A stretch of 64,000 nucleotides of DNA, from assembly GCA_019828565.1 (NCBI GenBank), contig JAHDYR010000033.1:62001-126000 (forward strand), in the 5' to 3' direction. The notes under the pieces are model-generated. The model was not told the DNA's origin, made no database searches, and worked only from the letters and a program-made list of their open reading frames with translations. Below, one piece after another: positions 1 through 10,724 of the stretch. This DNA is from Carpediemonas membranifera. Taxonomy: Eukaryota > Fornicata. The translations under genes were made by a program, and so were the position numbers. How positions within the stretch are numbered: position 1 is the stretch's first letter; every line of letters starts with the position of its first letter.

Positions 1-225
1 TTCACCTCGGCCCCGCAAAGCCTGGCGACGAGGTCCGCATCGAGGCCGTGCTGTCCAAGATTGACGGCCGCAAGCTCGTGTTTGTCCCACTTGTGCGATA
101 TACCGTTTATATAGCTACGAAGTCGAGGCCAAGGTCGACAACCGCGTCATTGGCACTTGTATGTACCCGACCCTTCGATCCCAGCTCACCCAGGCAAGCA
201 CACCAGAGTTGTCGTCGGCAAGTGA
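1..225 (+). CDS. 3' end of a hotdog-fold thioesterase (FlK/PaaI-like), three exons
   Basis: The reading frame from position 3 encodes a HLGPAKPGDEVRIEAV... stretch, typical of the central beta strands of hotdog acyl-CoA thioesterases of the fluoroacetyl-CoA thioesterase (FlK) type. The unspliced frame then drifts. Removing two 35-nt GT-AG introns (80-114, donor GTTTGT; 159-193, donor GTATGT, acceptor CTCACCCAG) restores a family-like end, YEVEAK then IGTCKHTRVVVGK, with a TGA stop at 223-225. The family pattern is [IV]G-x-G/C-x-H-x-R-x-V-V. The 5' part lies outside the window. Members hydrolyse small acyl-CoA thioesters as dimers; the substrate cannot be read here. The splicing model is an inference supported by frame, by intron length and by the donor shared with other genes in the window. 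Confidence 0.6.
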
Positions 226-491
226 ACGATTATGTGATAAATATGAACTAGCTAACTGAGAGCGTCACTTTCTGCTGACTAGTTGACTGAGCTCAAACGT
301 TTGTCCTATTTCAACTTGGGCATATTGGAAAACGTTGGGTCGCGCCATTTAAAAATCAAATGAGTATGAATGAGGGTCATCTGAGCACGTATGCTGTGTT
401 GCGTGACTCTGGGAATTCTTTTCAGAGTTAAAGCCATTTTTGTAAGCACAATGAGAAAACCCCATCCTTTTCGTGTTGTTAGACGACGATT

Positions 492-956
492 ATGGCTCTG
501 GTGCGTGAAGAGAACTCGTTCAACCACATCCTCCGTGTCATGAACACCAACCTCAACGGTAAGGAGAACATTGAGGTCGCTCTCACTGCTATCCGTGGTG
601 TTGGCCGCCGTTTTGCTAACGTCGTCCTCAAGATCGCCGACATTGACACCACTATCCGCGCTGGTGAGATCAGCAACGAGCAGATGGATCGCATCGTCGA
701 GATCATGCAGAACCCCGAGCAGTTCAAGATCCCCGCCTGGATGCTCAACCGTCAGAAGGACTACGACACTGGCGTCAATATGCACAACCTTGCTGGCTCC
801 ATCGACTCCACCCTCCGTAACGACATCGAGCGCATGCGTAAGGTCCGCTGCAACCGTGGTCTCCGCCACTCCTGGGGCTGCAAGGTCCGTGGCCAGAAGA
901 CCAAGAGCACTGGTCGCTTTGGCCGTACCGTTGGTGTTGCCACCAAGAAGAAGTAA
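492..956 (+). CDS. RPS18: 40S ribosomal protein S18 (uS13)
   Basis: The complete 154-aa protein is the eukaryotic form of uS13, in the head of the small subunit near the A- and P-site tRNAs. Visible signatures are HILRVMNTNLNG at the N terminus, TAIRGVGRRFANVV (helix-two-turn-helix region), GEISNEQMDRIVEIMQNP, the RGLRHSWGCKVRGQKTKSTG block and the basic tail GRTVGVATKKK. Length matches the usual 150-155 aa. The frame is open without an intron, and ATG 492 gives the conserved N terminus. A possible 5'-UTR intron (GTAAGC...GTTAG, about 437-481) ends just before the start but is unproven. The codons are strongly C- or G-ending, as expected for a highly expressed gene here. Confidence 0.97.
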   Translation: MALVREENSFNHILRVMNTNLNGKENIEVALTAIRGVGRRFANVVLKIADIDTTIRAGEISNEQMDRIVEIMQNPEQFKIPAWMLNRQKDYDTGVNMHNLAGSIDSTLRNDIERMRKVRCNRGLRHSWGCKVRGQKTKSTGRFGRTVGVATKKK

Positions 957-1389
957 ATTCGACGGTTGCCGTAGCGCTATGGGGCATAGATCTGGGTGAA
1001 GTGGTGCACTCTTTCATAATGACCATGGTGGTAGGCCAGGACCATGATCGAACAGCCAGGGGGCATGGGACATTTAACCGTCGATAATACCTTGTTTGCA
1101 AGCCCTCTCCGATGGTCAAAAAACGCTGGTCTGTTCCAAAAATCGCGCCCAGCCAAGTGCTAGCAGCTCGTATGAGTCTCCTGGTGAGATTTAGACCCAC
1201 ACCACCGTGCGAACTGAACTGCGGGAACCACGGCATGCAACATTATAACGAGATAGACTCGGCATTGGTGAGGCAGACGCAAATTCGAGCAGTGATGGAT
1301 GTTTAGGCTGTCAATCGAGACTAGATCGGAAGCGTATCTGCGGTCTGCCGAGATTTCGCCTCGCGTTGACCAGCGAGGAGACAAAGCAA

Positions 1390-2295
1390 ATGCCCGCATC
1401 CTTCTCTGACGATTTGGCGCAGAAATTGGGCCAATTTGCGGCCGGTGTTGTGTCCGGGGCGCTGAGTAGCGTTGTGACTGCCCCAATCACGATCCTGCAA
1501 GCTCGCGTGTCAGTAGGCGAAGAAACTGTTCGCTCTCCTGCGGACTTCGTCAAGAAGGCCGCTTCTATCGTGCAGGAAGAAGGACTTGGGAAGCTCTACG
1601 AAGGCTGTGGCCCCCAGGTGCTTGGCTCCGCGCTCTCCTGGGGCCTATTCCACCCGATTGTCTCGTACACGAAGAACGCCTTCCGGACGATGGAACGCAC
1701 CCTGTACAACGACCCCAGCCGCCCCCTCTCGCACTACAGTCGCTTTCTCGCCACGTGCATCGCCGGCGCCGCCACGAACACCCTCATGAACCCCGTCTTG
1801 CTCGTCCGCACCCGCCTCCAGATCCAGCGCAGACACCACAAGGGCGCATACACCAGTTCCGTGGACTGCTTCCGCCGTGTGGTGCGGGAGGAGGGCCCGC
1901 TCGCCCTGTTCCGCGGCCTGACGATGTACCAGCTCGCCTCTCTCGGCCCCGCGTTTAGATACACCATGTACGACGCCGGGATCGAGCGGCTGGTGAGAGA
2001 GGGCCATGCGACACGTGGGCGGCGGCTTGCTCTGAACACGGGCACGACCCTGGCGAGCGTGTGGCTATTCTACCCGTTCACGGTGGTGCGAACTCGGATG
2101 AGGAACGACCACAGCAGCCAGCCCGCATGGCAGCACATCTCCGACGTCTACCAGGAGTTCGGGGCCCGTGGGTTCTACCGCGGCTTCTGGCTGCACTTTG
2201 TCCGGAACGTGCCGTCGTCTGTGATCAACCTCCACCTCTATGACAAGTTCGAGGACAGGTGGACCCGCGGCTCGAGGGGGAGGAAGGTCCGCTAG
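1390..2295 (+). CDS. Mitochondrial carrier family protein (NAD/folate/FAD-type subgroup likely)
   Basis: The 301-aa protein has the three tandem repeats of about 100 aa of mitochondrial (SLC25) carriers. The signature segments are PITILQARV (about residue 36), NPVLLVRTRLQ (about 134) and YPFTVVRTRMR (about 230). Each is followed by an EGxxxLYxG/ FRG/ FYRG element. The sequence LYEGCGPQVLGSALSWGLF resembles the LYRGxxPNLLGSxxSWGLYF block of the SLC25A32/33/36 and NDT group, which moves folate, FAD, NAD or pyrimidine nucleotides. The acidic residue of the PxDxxR signature is missing in repeats 1 and 2, so substrate assignment is uncertain. ATG 1390 is the first in-frame methionine. It should sit in the inner membrane of a mitochondrion or related organelle, and implies that the organism keeps one. 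Confidence 0.85.
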   Translation: MPASFSDDLAQKLGQFAAGVVSGALSSVVTAPITILQARVSVGEETVRSPADFVKKAASIVQEEGLGKLYEGCGPQVLGSALSWGLFHPIVSYTKNAFRTMERTLYNDPSRPLSHYSRFLATCIAGAATNTLMNPVLLVRTRLQIQRRHHKGAYTSSVDCFRRVVREEGPLALFRGLTMYQLASLGPAFRYTMYDAGIERLVREGHATRGRRLALNTGTTLASVWLFYPFTVVRTRMRNDHSSQPAWQHISDVYQEFGARGFYRGFWLHFVRNVPSSVINLHLYDKFEDRWTRGSRGRKVR

Positions 2296-2576
2296 GGTGT
2301 GGTCTGACCGGCAACGCTGTCTGAAGCAGCCCATGCGATATTACTCTAAACCATGCCTCGTCGTGTTGATCGAGTCCGAGATTGGCGAGACGAGAGCCAC
2401 CTCGGGCTGTTCTCACTGCATAGCGACACTACTATCGTCCTCCGAGCGCCATTCACTCGACAGCATCGGTGGAAGATTCTTTGGGCGAGTGCAGCGGAGT
2501 CGGTTGAATGGATGAAAGGCACGATAGCCAGAGGATACTACGGTTCTCCAATAACCTTGACAGCCTCACAGAGACT

Positions 2577-3264
2577 ATGGCAGTTCGTATAGGTCCTCTT
2601 TCTCACGCAGTCCACCAAAAAGCAGACGGTGATCCGGTATGAGAACACGCTGGCCTCGCTGCAGGAGAAATTCGCCGAAATGGAGAACACACGTCGCAGC
2701 GGCACCATCGAAGAGCATTTGCGGGCGATTACGGCGACATTTTCGGAGACGAAGCTCGAGAACGAAACGTCTGTCGCGATGTTCACCCAGACCACGCGCC
2801 AGCTCGACTCCAGATTGCGGCAGACACTGAACTCGATGGGCAAGGAGCGCGACGATGGCCGATGCCGTATGGAGAAGGCGCTGGACGGGAGGATCGGCCT
2901 CGTCGAGGACACCCGCCGCAAATTCAGCCCAGCGCAGTCGTTCACCAACAAGACCCTGCTCACAGACCTGGATAGACTGGCAAAGGAGTGCGAGGCGCTC
3001 GTCAGCGGGGGGAGGCGGGCAGATCATGCCTTCGAGGAGACCATCGCCCGCGACATCGCTGAGCTGCGGGCTGGGATGAAGCGATCCCTCGCTGTTGCCC
3101 AGAGGCGGCGGGATGAGATGCGGTCGAAGTTCGAGGCCGTGGTGGCGGGGCTGGACGAGGCTATGGCGAGGGAGGCGTCCGACAGGCGAGAGAGCGAGCA
3201 TACCCTGTGCGGTCTGGTCGAGTCCGCGTGCTACAGGGTCAGCAGAGCGAAGGCGCTGTCCTGA
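2577..3264 (+). CDS. SF-assemblin / giardin-like coiled-coil protein, two exons
   Basis: The long frame from 2611 to 3264 has no ATG near its start. A 28-nt intron at 2583-2610 (GTTCGT...CTCACGCAG) joins it in frame to a two-codon first exon (ATG GCA, 2577-2582), giving MASTKKQT... and 219 aa in total. This intron matches those of TCTP and VPS50 in length, donor and acceptor. The protein is almost entirely charged heptad-type coiled coil and ends with REASDRRESEHTLCGLVESA, like the REx(S/A)ExTLxxLLEdxC end of SF-assemblin and beta-giardin proteins that build striated rootlet fibres next to basal bodies. It is somewhat shorter than the usual 250-280 aa, so a further upstream exon is possible. 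Family assignment is by pattern only; another coiled-coil protein cannot be excluded. Confidence 0.55.
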
Positions 3265-4297
3265 GGGTCTTGGATGAAGGCATTGCTGGGCATTCCCGAC
3301 GCTGGCCGCTTGAAACAGTCAATTGGACCAACATCCACTCTGAGACGCCGTGTCTCTTGAGCTTTCTATGTGTAAAAGCTTTGGTGAGCTTGCCGACAGT
3401 CTGCTCGCCCCACTGGGTCAAGGCTGGCGGGCCCCTTATGACTCGCCTGGGTCAAGAGTGAAGAAGTCACGACAAGAACCAAGCCAGACCGGCTCACCTG
3501 GCATGTGGCAGTGATAAAATGTCATGGCCACAGACCACATTGGCGAATGGGGTGGGCTGACTCGAGGCTGTCTTGTGATTCTGTACGAACGTCTGGGCCC
3601 GACTGGGGTCCGCTGGATCACCCAAATTGCCATCTAATAGCTTCATAGGCCATGCAAGAGCTATATCCTCCGTCAATTTGGTTGGCGACATGTTCACCTG
3701 ACTTTCGAAATCGTTCCGAGTCTGCGGGTCCGAAGCTGAGCGATACTTTCACCTCGACTACAACCATCGAATCGCTGTCGCTCTGCCATAAAGCTTGTAT
3801 AGCTCTCTAACATCTGGATCCGGGCCATTACCAGCGGGCGCACACTGGAAGTATGCGTTTGGAGTCGACCCGAACTTAGTTTCGATGGACATCGAACATG
3901 ACGAGTAGAGGTCGGAGAGGGCTGAAACTCAGACGATTGCATCAAAATAGAAGCTCATACAGGATGGTTCACTTGAATTCGTTAAGGAAGACCACTCGGT
4001 TGACTCAATCCACTCAGCCCAGAATTCGGATGACACTCATCCAATGATTGAAAGCAGGGCAGCAGACATATATTACTCCAGACGTAGGACACATGACCAG
4101 ATTACCAAGTGCCGCAGTGGTGTTAGTTATCTTCGAAGTCACCTTCGAAATGAGAATCGAAATGACTCAGCGAGGACTCGGGAGGTATAGCAGAGTCGGC
4201 CGAACATATTCAGTGCTTCATATGGCTGGCTGATCGATAAATGGCCGTTTTGTACCGCCAGAAGGGTGGGAATTTGTCATTTTCTTTCATTTTATCA
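3265..4297. other. Intergenic, no gene recognised
   Basis: About 1 kb between the SF-assemblin-like gene and meckelin. Short open frames occur on both strands but none has domain-like sequence or the C/G-ending codon bias of the neighbouring genes. No RNA gene was recognised. Confidence 0.6.
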
Positions 4298-4307
4298 TCG
4301 CAGTTTA
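4298..4307 (+). promoter_or_regulatory. Candidate core promoter motif of meckelin (TCGCAGTTTA)
   Basis: This lies 15 bp before the ATG at 4323. It is a variant of the GTGCASTTTA motif seen before several other genes in the window. Function is inferred from recurrence only. Confidence 0.4.
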
Positions 4308-4322
4308 TGTCTTGTCGAAAAT

Positions 4323-7061
4323 ATGCGTCTCAGTTTCGTTCTTGCCGTGGCCTTGCTAGTGTCCTTATCACTGCAGGCATGTGCAGCCGGTTATTCTGAG
4401 ATCACAGCTCCGAATGGAACGGCGATCTGTTACGATGATACTGTGATTGCAGCAATCGACTCATACTCGACGCCCTACGCAACAACGTACCATTCAGTAT
4501 TGTCAGATGGATCATCCTCATATTCTTCTCGTCAGATTACCGAATCTGCTCTCTTGAAAAGTTACTTCCGCTGGGCGGGCATCTCGTGCAAAGCTGAGGA
4601 GGACACTGACGGCTGCAGCCTCCTCCACAACCTCTGCGCACTTCAGCACCATGACACATCATTTGCTTCATGCGCTGTCCATGAATATATCGCTGGCAGC
4701 GCTTCAGCATCGTTTGAATCGCTCTTTTTTGACGGCACGAGCGTTCTTTCCAACTCTTTCGACAAGTCCTCCATGACCTACGGGGAAGAGTCCACCATGG
4801 CCTTCACACTGTACACATACTACGTCAACGGGACTCTGGAGAAGGCAGCCCCCCTAGGATCCGAGCTCCAGCTCTGCACGGGGGGAGGGTCACTCGGCCT
4901 GCCCGTCTGGCGCCAGATCGCCCGCGGCCACGAGGAGCACTGCCGTATCCCCATCAATGACATCATTGAAGTCGGCTCCCAGCGCCTGTATGAGCTGTAC
5001 ATCGAGACCGACAGCGGCAATGCTACCATGGTCCCCATCCTGGATAAGAGGATGACAACGAGCGGCGGAACGGTCAACACAGGGTCGACAGAGTCATCAT
5101 GGACCCTGAGTAAGCGGTTCGCCATGTGGGACACGGAGCTCGGTCTGGAGACGGGCGAGACCGAGCCCACGGTGGTGTCACTGACAGCGACGGTCGAGCT
5201 TGTCATTACTCCGTCTGTACTCGATCAGAAGATCTATATCCCGTATCTTGCCATATCTGGAGTTGATGTGCTCAAAGGTGATATCGGATCTTCTGGTCCG
5301 ATCGAGTTATCTGACGATCAGATCCCCTATATCTCAGAGCTCCTCGAGGATGCATCCGAGCCCTTCATTTCCTTCACAGTGACCTATGAGGGCAACGATC
5401 TCATCTTCTGGCTTGTCGTTCTCGCCGTTGTCGCCGTCATTGTCATCCCGACCGTCGTGGTCTGGGTGGTGTATCGGGCCTTTGTTATCATCAGACTCGG
5501 GGGCACGCTGACGATCAGTATCAACCTTATCCTGCACCTTTCAGCGACAGTGTGCGGGTCGATCGCGGACACGCTCTTCCTCGCCCTCCTCGCGATCGCA
5601 GCAGTCGTATTCGTGGTCTACCGCCTCCAGGTCCTGATCCTCCTCATGCCGCCGGTCTACCCCCAGCCTCTCTTCATCGCAGCCGCCGTGACCATCGTGT
5701 TCAAGCTGGTCCAGGTCTCGCTCGTGTACCTCAACGCCGCGGTCACGAGGATATTCATCGTCGACTGGGAGCACCACACTGGGAGGAAGAAGACGGGGCC
5801 GGGAGACGAAGAGGAGCCCATCTCGACTTGGCGCAGAGTCATGGTCACAAATGAACTCATCAAACTGGCGTGTAGGCGGCCGTTCAGCGTAACCCTCAAC
5901 ATCACTGCCACCCTCATCATTCTCCACGGCATGGGGGCACTTAAGCTGGCCCTCCTACAGCCCAAGTTTTGGAATGATTACGAGTCAATATTCACCCCAA
6001 CCGACTATATCTTCAGATTTGTGATTGTATCCATCACGTCCATGGCAGTGGCAGTGTGCCAAGTGATGTTCTCGACATACATCCTCCACCGCTTCTTGAC
6101 TTCTGACCCCGTCCGCACTTTCGTAGATTTACTCTCTGTATCCAATCTCTCCTGTATCTTGATGAATATGGAGAGATCCGGATACTACATCCATGGTCGG
6201 TCAATCCACAACCGGGCCGACACCACGATGCCCGAGCTATGCGACCAGCTCCGCAGGGAACAGCAGGGCATGACCCAGCCAAGGGGCCTGGCCGACGGAC
6301 GGCAGTGCTTCCGGCTTTTCCTGACCGAGACCGCGTGGACCGACATCGAGTCGGCTTTCAGTGAGAGTGCGCCTGTTGCTGGGCCCAAAACTGCCCTGCT
6401 CAAGAAGGAGCCGAGCTCGAAGACGGTCAAGGACACCAAAGTGAAGGGGCAGACGCCCCGCGGTGTGCCGGATGAGGACGATTCGGAGCAGTCAGAGTCG
6501 CAGTCGGAGGCGTCGGACGACAACGGGATGATTGAGACCGACGACGGCACTGACGAGGACGAGGACGAGTTCCGTTCCCTCGCGGTGGCCCCCATGCAGA
6601 ACCCCCTGCTGGCGATATGGAACATGCTCGTCGGCTCCTCAGCCCTGCCGGAGACGGAGGTGCTCAACCGGTGGCACCTGATCAACAGGAAGTACAAGAA
6701 CGTCATCTTCGAGGGCACGAAGACGTCCCCCAAGGCCGAGGTGGTCACAGACTCGTCCATTCAGAACACACTCCTCCGCGTGCTCGACATCGGCCCAAAC
6801 ATGCTCGACCCGACCGTCAACCGGCCCATGCTGTTCCCGGACCTCGGGATGACATTCACCAGGGCATTCCCCATGGGCCACTGGGTCATGATCGTGCTGC
6901 TGCAGGGCTTGTTGTTCGCGACGCTGGACTATGTGCTGGGGTCATTCTTTGCCGCCCTCGTGTGTCTGATCGTCCAGACTGCCCTGCACGCCATGTTTAT
7001 GGTTGTCATTCGGGCATCTGTTGCCAGGAAGACGTTCATGGCACCGCAGTTCATCATTTGA
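4323..7061 (+). CDS. TMEM67: Meckelin (TMEM67), ciliary transition-zone membrane protein
   Basis: The protein has 912 aa (human about 995). Residues 1-20 form a signal peptide, and an extracellular part with N-glycosylation sequons follows. Hydrophobic segments begin near residue 360 (FWLVVLAVVAVIVIPTVVVW) and continue to a final pair near 853-896. Two blocks identify meckelin: FVDLLSVSNLSC followed by GYYIHGRSIHNRADTTMPEL (about 605-640), and the very C-terminal KTFMAPQFII, matching the human ASKTLVDQRFLI end. Meckelin works with the MKS/B9 module at the ciliary transition zone, gating membrane proteins, so the cell very probably builds a cilium or flagellum. Odd points: the N-terminal Cys-rich region is short, and an acidic, Ser-rich insert (about 693-750) replaces part of the cytoplasmic loop. 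The frame extends upstream only through a GTG; ATG 4323 gives the clean signal peptide. Confidence 0.9.
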   Translation: MRLSFVLAVALLVSLSLQACAAGYSEITAPNGTAICYDDTVIAAIDSYSTPYATTYHSVLSDGSSSYSSRQITESALLKSYFRWAGISCKAEEDTDGCSLLHNLCALQHHDTSFASCAVHEYIAGSASASFESLFFDGTSVLSNSFDKSSMTYGEESTMAFTLYTYYVNGTLEKAAPLGSELQLCTGGGSLGLPVWRQIARGHEEHCRIPINDIIEVGSQRLYELYIETDSGNATMVPILDKRMTTSGGTVNTGSTESSWTLSKRFAMWDTELGLETGETEPTVVSLTATVELVITPSVLDQKIYIPYLAISGVDVLKGDIGSSGPIELSDDQIPYISELLEDASEPFISFTVTYEGNDLIFWLVVLAVVAVIVIPTVVVWVVYRAFVIIRLGGTLTISINLILHLSATVCGSIADTLFLALLAIAAVVFVVYRLQVLILLMPPVYPQPLFIAAAVTIVFKLVQVSLVYLNAAVTRIFIVDWEHHTGRKKTGPGDEEEPISTWRRVMVTNELIKLACRRPFSVTLNITATLIILHGMGALKLALLQPKFWNDYESIFTPTDYIFRFVIVSITSMAVAVCQVMFSTYILHRFLTSDPVRTFVDLLSVSNLSCILMNMERSGYYIHGRSIHNRADTTMPELCDQLRREQQGMTQPRGLADGRQCFRLFLTETAWTDIESAFSESAPVAGPKTALLKKEPSSKTVKDTKVKGQTPRGVPDEDDSEQSESQSEASDDNGMIETDDGTDEDEDEFRSLAVAPMQNPLLAIWNMLVGSSALPETEVLNRWHLINRKYKNVIFEGTKTSPKAEVVTDSSIQNTLLRVLDIGPNMLDPTVNRPMLFPDLGMTFTRAFPMGHWVMIVLLQGLLFATLDYVLGSFFAALVCLIVQTALHAMFMVVIRASVARKTFMAPQFII

Positions 7062-7434
7062 GGGCGCCTGGTGCGTCTATCAAGCCCTGTACCCTGCATG
7101 AACATAAACAAGCCTGCCTGAGTGCGAGTTTGTTTGGTGACTCCCGATTGGCGATGAAGCACTCAGTGTTGTTCGATGGCGGAATCAATCTGCTTGAATG
7201 GGACTGAGTGTTGGGGTGGGTGGAGCATGATAAAGCCACGCCACAGAATGGAATGGATGTAACAAGGGCAAGCACGCAGGAAGAAGAGGACTGGAAAGTG
7301 GAGCATGCCCGGAATTTCGCAACTCAGTGAAGTATCATAAAGTGCACAGTGCAAGCAGTAAAGTAACTCTCAATCGTCTATAGCAGACTTCACTCAGATA
7401 AAGTGCAGTTTAAGGCATAGAAGGTGTGGTCTGG
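7062..7434. other. Intergenic between meckelin and the first Fanzor relic
   Basis: No gene is seen. It contains GTGCAGTTTAAGG at about 7403, in plus orientation, and an inverted TAAAGTGCAC-type motif at about 7338. Both match the candidate promoter motif of the window and could have driven the decayed gene downstream. Confidence 0.4.
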
Positions 7435-7460
7435 TGGACTCAACAATTCTAATCCTGCGC
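7435..7460 (+). repeat. 26-bp direct repeat A1 (partner at 9161-9186)
   Basis: The sequence TGGACTCAACAATTCTAATC then CTGCGC occurs identically at 9161-9186. The pair brackets Fanzor relic A. A related motif (AACAAT...ACTGCGCAACAC) brackets relic B. Confidence 0.8.
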
Positions 7461-7826
7461 GGCACACTACCTCCACTCACCCACTTCAGCCCTCGTCTGT
7501 ACCATCTGGCTTTCGTGCTTTCAGTCGTCGGTCTGCACGAAAAGATGCGTCGTCCATCGTCTGTGTCGAACGCTGCTGTCTTCTTTCGCGTCTGTGCTCG
7601 TCTGTTACGCGCTCATCTGTCGTCCATTGCCGGCGTCTGAAGCTCATGTCGTCGTCGTCTTCGTCATCTTAGTCTGTTGTGAGAGACACTAGTGGTGGAA
7701 AGCGGTTGTAGCTGGTAGTAAAGACGCTTTGTGTTGTATGATGCTGGTTTCTTGTGTTTTGAGGGATGCTGCTAGCTGATGAACCCTGAAAAGAAATGAT
7801 CGATGCAGGCAGCTCAATAGACTCCG

Positions 7827-9186
7827 ATGCCTTCAAAGATATACACGGTGAAGGCTTCCGTTAACAAGGCCATTGGCGAGATTAACGGCGGAGGCGATAA
7901 CAACGCGCCGCGGCGAGGAAATCTTGAACCCGGCATGCGTTCTTTCACGCAGGCTAAGTACACATTCACTTGCCTGCTTGCGTGCGTCTCTGCATCTGCG
8001 CACGCGTTGACCCTACCGAGGACGGTCAACCTGTTCGACGAGGAGGTCCTCAAGCAGATCGTCAGCATTGCTCAGCAAAAGGTGTCGAAGGCAAAGGCAG
8101 CGGATCGGTGCAGGTGGATTGGCGACCTGGCGATGTGGAGGGACCCTGACATAACCCCACTCGTCCGGGACTTCAGGGAAGCCTACGTTGGAATTGCAGC
8201 GCCATTTCAGAGCTGGTTGGGCGAGTACTCCACAGCCACCCGGGTCTGGCTCTCGCGCGCGTCACCCGGGTACCTGACCCGTCTTCGTGCTGGATTAGAA
8301 CGGGTGCGTCCGCTCCTCCATGATCGGCCGGGTGTTCGACAGGATTTTCTCGACACCCAAGGCGAGCTCGACACTGAGGTTGCCGCCATAGCCGCCGATC
8401 ATGGCATGCATCGCCCGAGGGGCAACGGGTGGGTCGCACTGGTACCGTGGCCGAGGCCCTCGTCGGCGTGCTGTCGTGCGTCACGCGCATGAGTGCTGCA
8501 GTGACCAAGCTGGTCACACTCCCTCGTGCCGTGAACCTCGAGCTCAGTCAGGCCCTGCCAGAGCCGAAGCTCGTTCCGTTCGTGCCGATGGCACCGGTCA
8601 GGCCTGGGTTCATGACCATCGAGTACGGTTATATGTCGCTCACCCCAGCGATGAAGAGGCGCCTCCGTATCTATCGGGATTGGTCAGCGAAGAGCAACTT
8701 GACCGACGAGCAGGTTGATAGATACGAGCGTGATCACGGCGACATCACCAAGCTCCGCAGAGTGCTCTCCGTGAAGACTGACGGGGTCTCTGCTGCTGTG
8801 ACGGTTTGGGTGGGTCGCGAGAAATACCGTGGCGGTCGGGTGGCTGACCGGCCCACGTACAAAAAGGGTAGCAGCAACAAGCGGGCTCGGCTCGGTCAGG
8901 ATCCGCCGCCCAGACGGGCAGAGTGTATCTGGCGTACTCGCTAAGTGTGGCTACACTGCCACCCCCTCTTTCCGCGTGAATATGAGCGCAGCATCGTTCA
9001 AAACGACAAGTCTAGAGGCTCTCAAACAGTCGATTAGGATTGTCCATGAGAACATCGTTCAGATCATCAACGAGGGGACGAGAAAGTGTTTCCGCCGTGC
9101 GACATTTGCCAATCACTGTCTGCGTCTGAAGCACTTCGCCCGGGCTGGACGTCATTGTTTTGGACTCAACAATTCTAATCCTGCGC
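7827..9186 (+). pseudogene. Fanzor-like OMEGA nuclease relic A (N-terminal to middle part)
   Basis: The frames 7827-8492, 8429-8944 and 8829-9183 follow one another with shifts near 8430 and 8930. The second frame contains RVLSVKTDGVSAAVTVWVGR, which resembles the TDGvsvsv strand before the first RuvC aspartate of Fanzor1 proteins. The third contains FRRATFANHCLRLKHFARAG, which resembles the RR...rf helix before RuvC-II and shares KHFAR-G with relic B. The expected DPG motif and the Zn-ribbon end are missing, so the gene is broken. Fanzors are RNA-guided DNA nucleases related to IS607-type TnpB. The early part (7827-8400) has no motif that I can name. Assignment rests on short motifs; treat it as probable rather than proven. 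Confidence 0.5.
9161..9186 (+). repeat. 26-bp direct repeat A2
   Basis: Identical to 7435-7460. It lies at the point where the Fanzor-like frame of relic A stops. Confidence 0.8.
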
Positions 9187-10526
9187 AGCACAGAAGGTCG
9201 TGTAAAGTGCACCTCTGAGTTTTTGTTCAGTTAACGCCACATCGTGCAGCATTGAAGTCCTGCTGTGTGCAGCTCTGTCATTGAATTTGCACATAGTATT
9301 GATGCAAATACGACTTGCTTCGGATTTGATCACGTTATTGTCCATTTCGGTCACTTCATGGTGCCGAACTAAACAACATCAATCAGGTGCGCCGACGGGA
9401 CCCTGGAGCGGCACAAGATAAGTCCGCCACCATCTTATGATGTTACAATCCAAGCTGTGCGCCACGGTGTCTTCGGACCCGTGGTTTTGCATTGGCCTGT
9501 GGCCCTTGCTGCACACCGGGACATCCGCGTCACATTGTACGGCGCGGAACCCGGCTTCTAGCTAGGAGCGCGTGGGCAGTGTGAGACTGCCGCGCGGACA
9601 TCAGATGGACCTAGGACAGTGAGCCTAGATGATACACTTGGACCCAGCAGCTGCTGGGGTGAGCGAGTGTATGCGGGAGGGCAGCCCGCGGCGTGAAGCC
9701 CCCGTTGGATTCACACCCTTGTGGTGGTCATTTTCGTCCGAATTTCTGATTTGTCAGATTTGCCCACAGCAGTCGCTGCAGCGTCCCACACGAGAAGGAA
9801 TGATATTGATGAAACCAGCTGCCAGAACGACGCTTGCACTGTCCCGCCCGACGATGACCTGAGCAGCCTCTCTGTCTTGTCTCGGTCAGAGAGGTCGCGC
9901 GTCTTTGAGACCTTGGTTCTCTCGGGCTTGGTTTGGCGATACTGTCGCAGCTTGGCAGGCTCCGACTGTTTGCACGCGAATGCGCCTTGGTATTCCCTGC
10001 TGATTCAGCTCGGCGCTAACCCTCGTTCGACAAGGCGTCGCCGACGAAGGGCTCGGCCGACTCGCACGAAGACGGCAGCCGTGTAGAGTGGTTCGGGGCC
10101 AATAGTCCCCTCGGGGGGCAGCTCGACGCCGTTGGGTTGGGGCGGGAGGACATTGCCGCCCAACTGAGGGGGACTCGGCGGGACCATAGCGCCCCGCCGC
10201 GGCTACCAGGCGATGGCTTTGGGGAGCATAGGGGGGTCCTTCATTGGGCATCAATTAGCTAATGCAGCCGATGACGCGTAAACAATACAACCAAAAGCGT
10301 GGGCAGTTTAAGTACAACTGCAGAAGTTGCAGTATTGAATCAAAAATCAACAAAAACTCTTCCACAGACGACAGACACAGTGCCCGAAGTAGGTAGCAGT
10401 GGCTTCATTGTTATTGGCTCAACACGCTTGTGTGGCGCTGAACTGAACAAGACAACCATGGTGCACTTTTGAGACTCAGAGTGTGAAGCAGTTTAATGCA
10501 TATCCTCCTGTGCTATTGAAGGGTCA
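9187..10526. other. Interval between Fanzor relics, no intact gene
   Basis: No domain is recognised. Two stretches look weakly coding: 9388-9560 plus (frame with RHGVFGPVVLHWPVALAAH) and 9721-10086 plus (SRVFETLVLSGLVWRYCRSL). Neither has a start with context or a known family. They may be pieces of the Fanzor element or of an older insertion. Confidence 0.4.
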
Positions 10527-10552
10527 AACAATGTGTTTATACTGCGCAACAC
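10527..10552 (+). repeat. Direct repeat B1 (partner at 11328-11354)
   Basis: AACAATGTGTTT-ATACTGCGCAACAC, differing from B2 only by one T. The pair brackets Fanzor relic B. Confidence 0.8.
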
Positions 10553-10724
10553 TGCCCTGTCTCCCTCCTACTCACGTCTTAAGTCGGTAGGGAGATCGTC
10601 TTCTCCAGGGCTTCCACAAAGCGTCTTCTTCGTGGACGTCAGCACAGCTGCAAACATCACAATCGCTCACACGTCGTCTCATTGTCTTCTATTCCACATT
10701 AAATTCACCTCTACACTTGTATAG

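Noticed and set aside
306-869. Long minus-strand ORF opposite RPS18
   Set aside because: It is the antisense shadow of a clear, conserved ribosomal protein gene.
2533-2545. Additional upstream exon of the SF-assemblin-like gene ending at a CCTCACAG acceptor
   Set aside because: No GTWYGT donor at a suitable distance and no coding text upstream could be identified.
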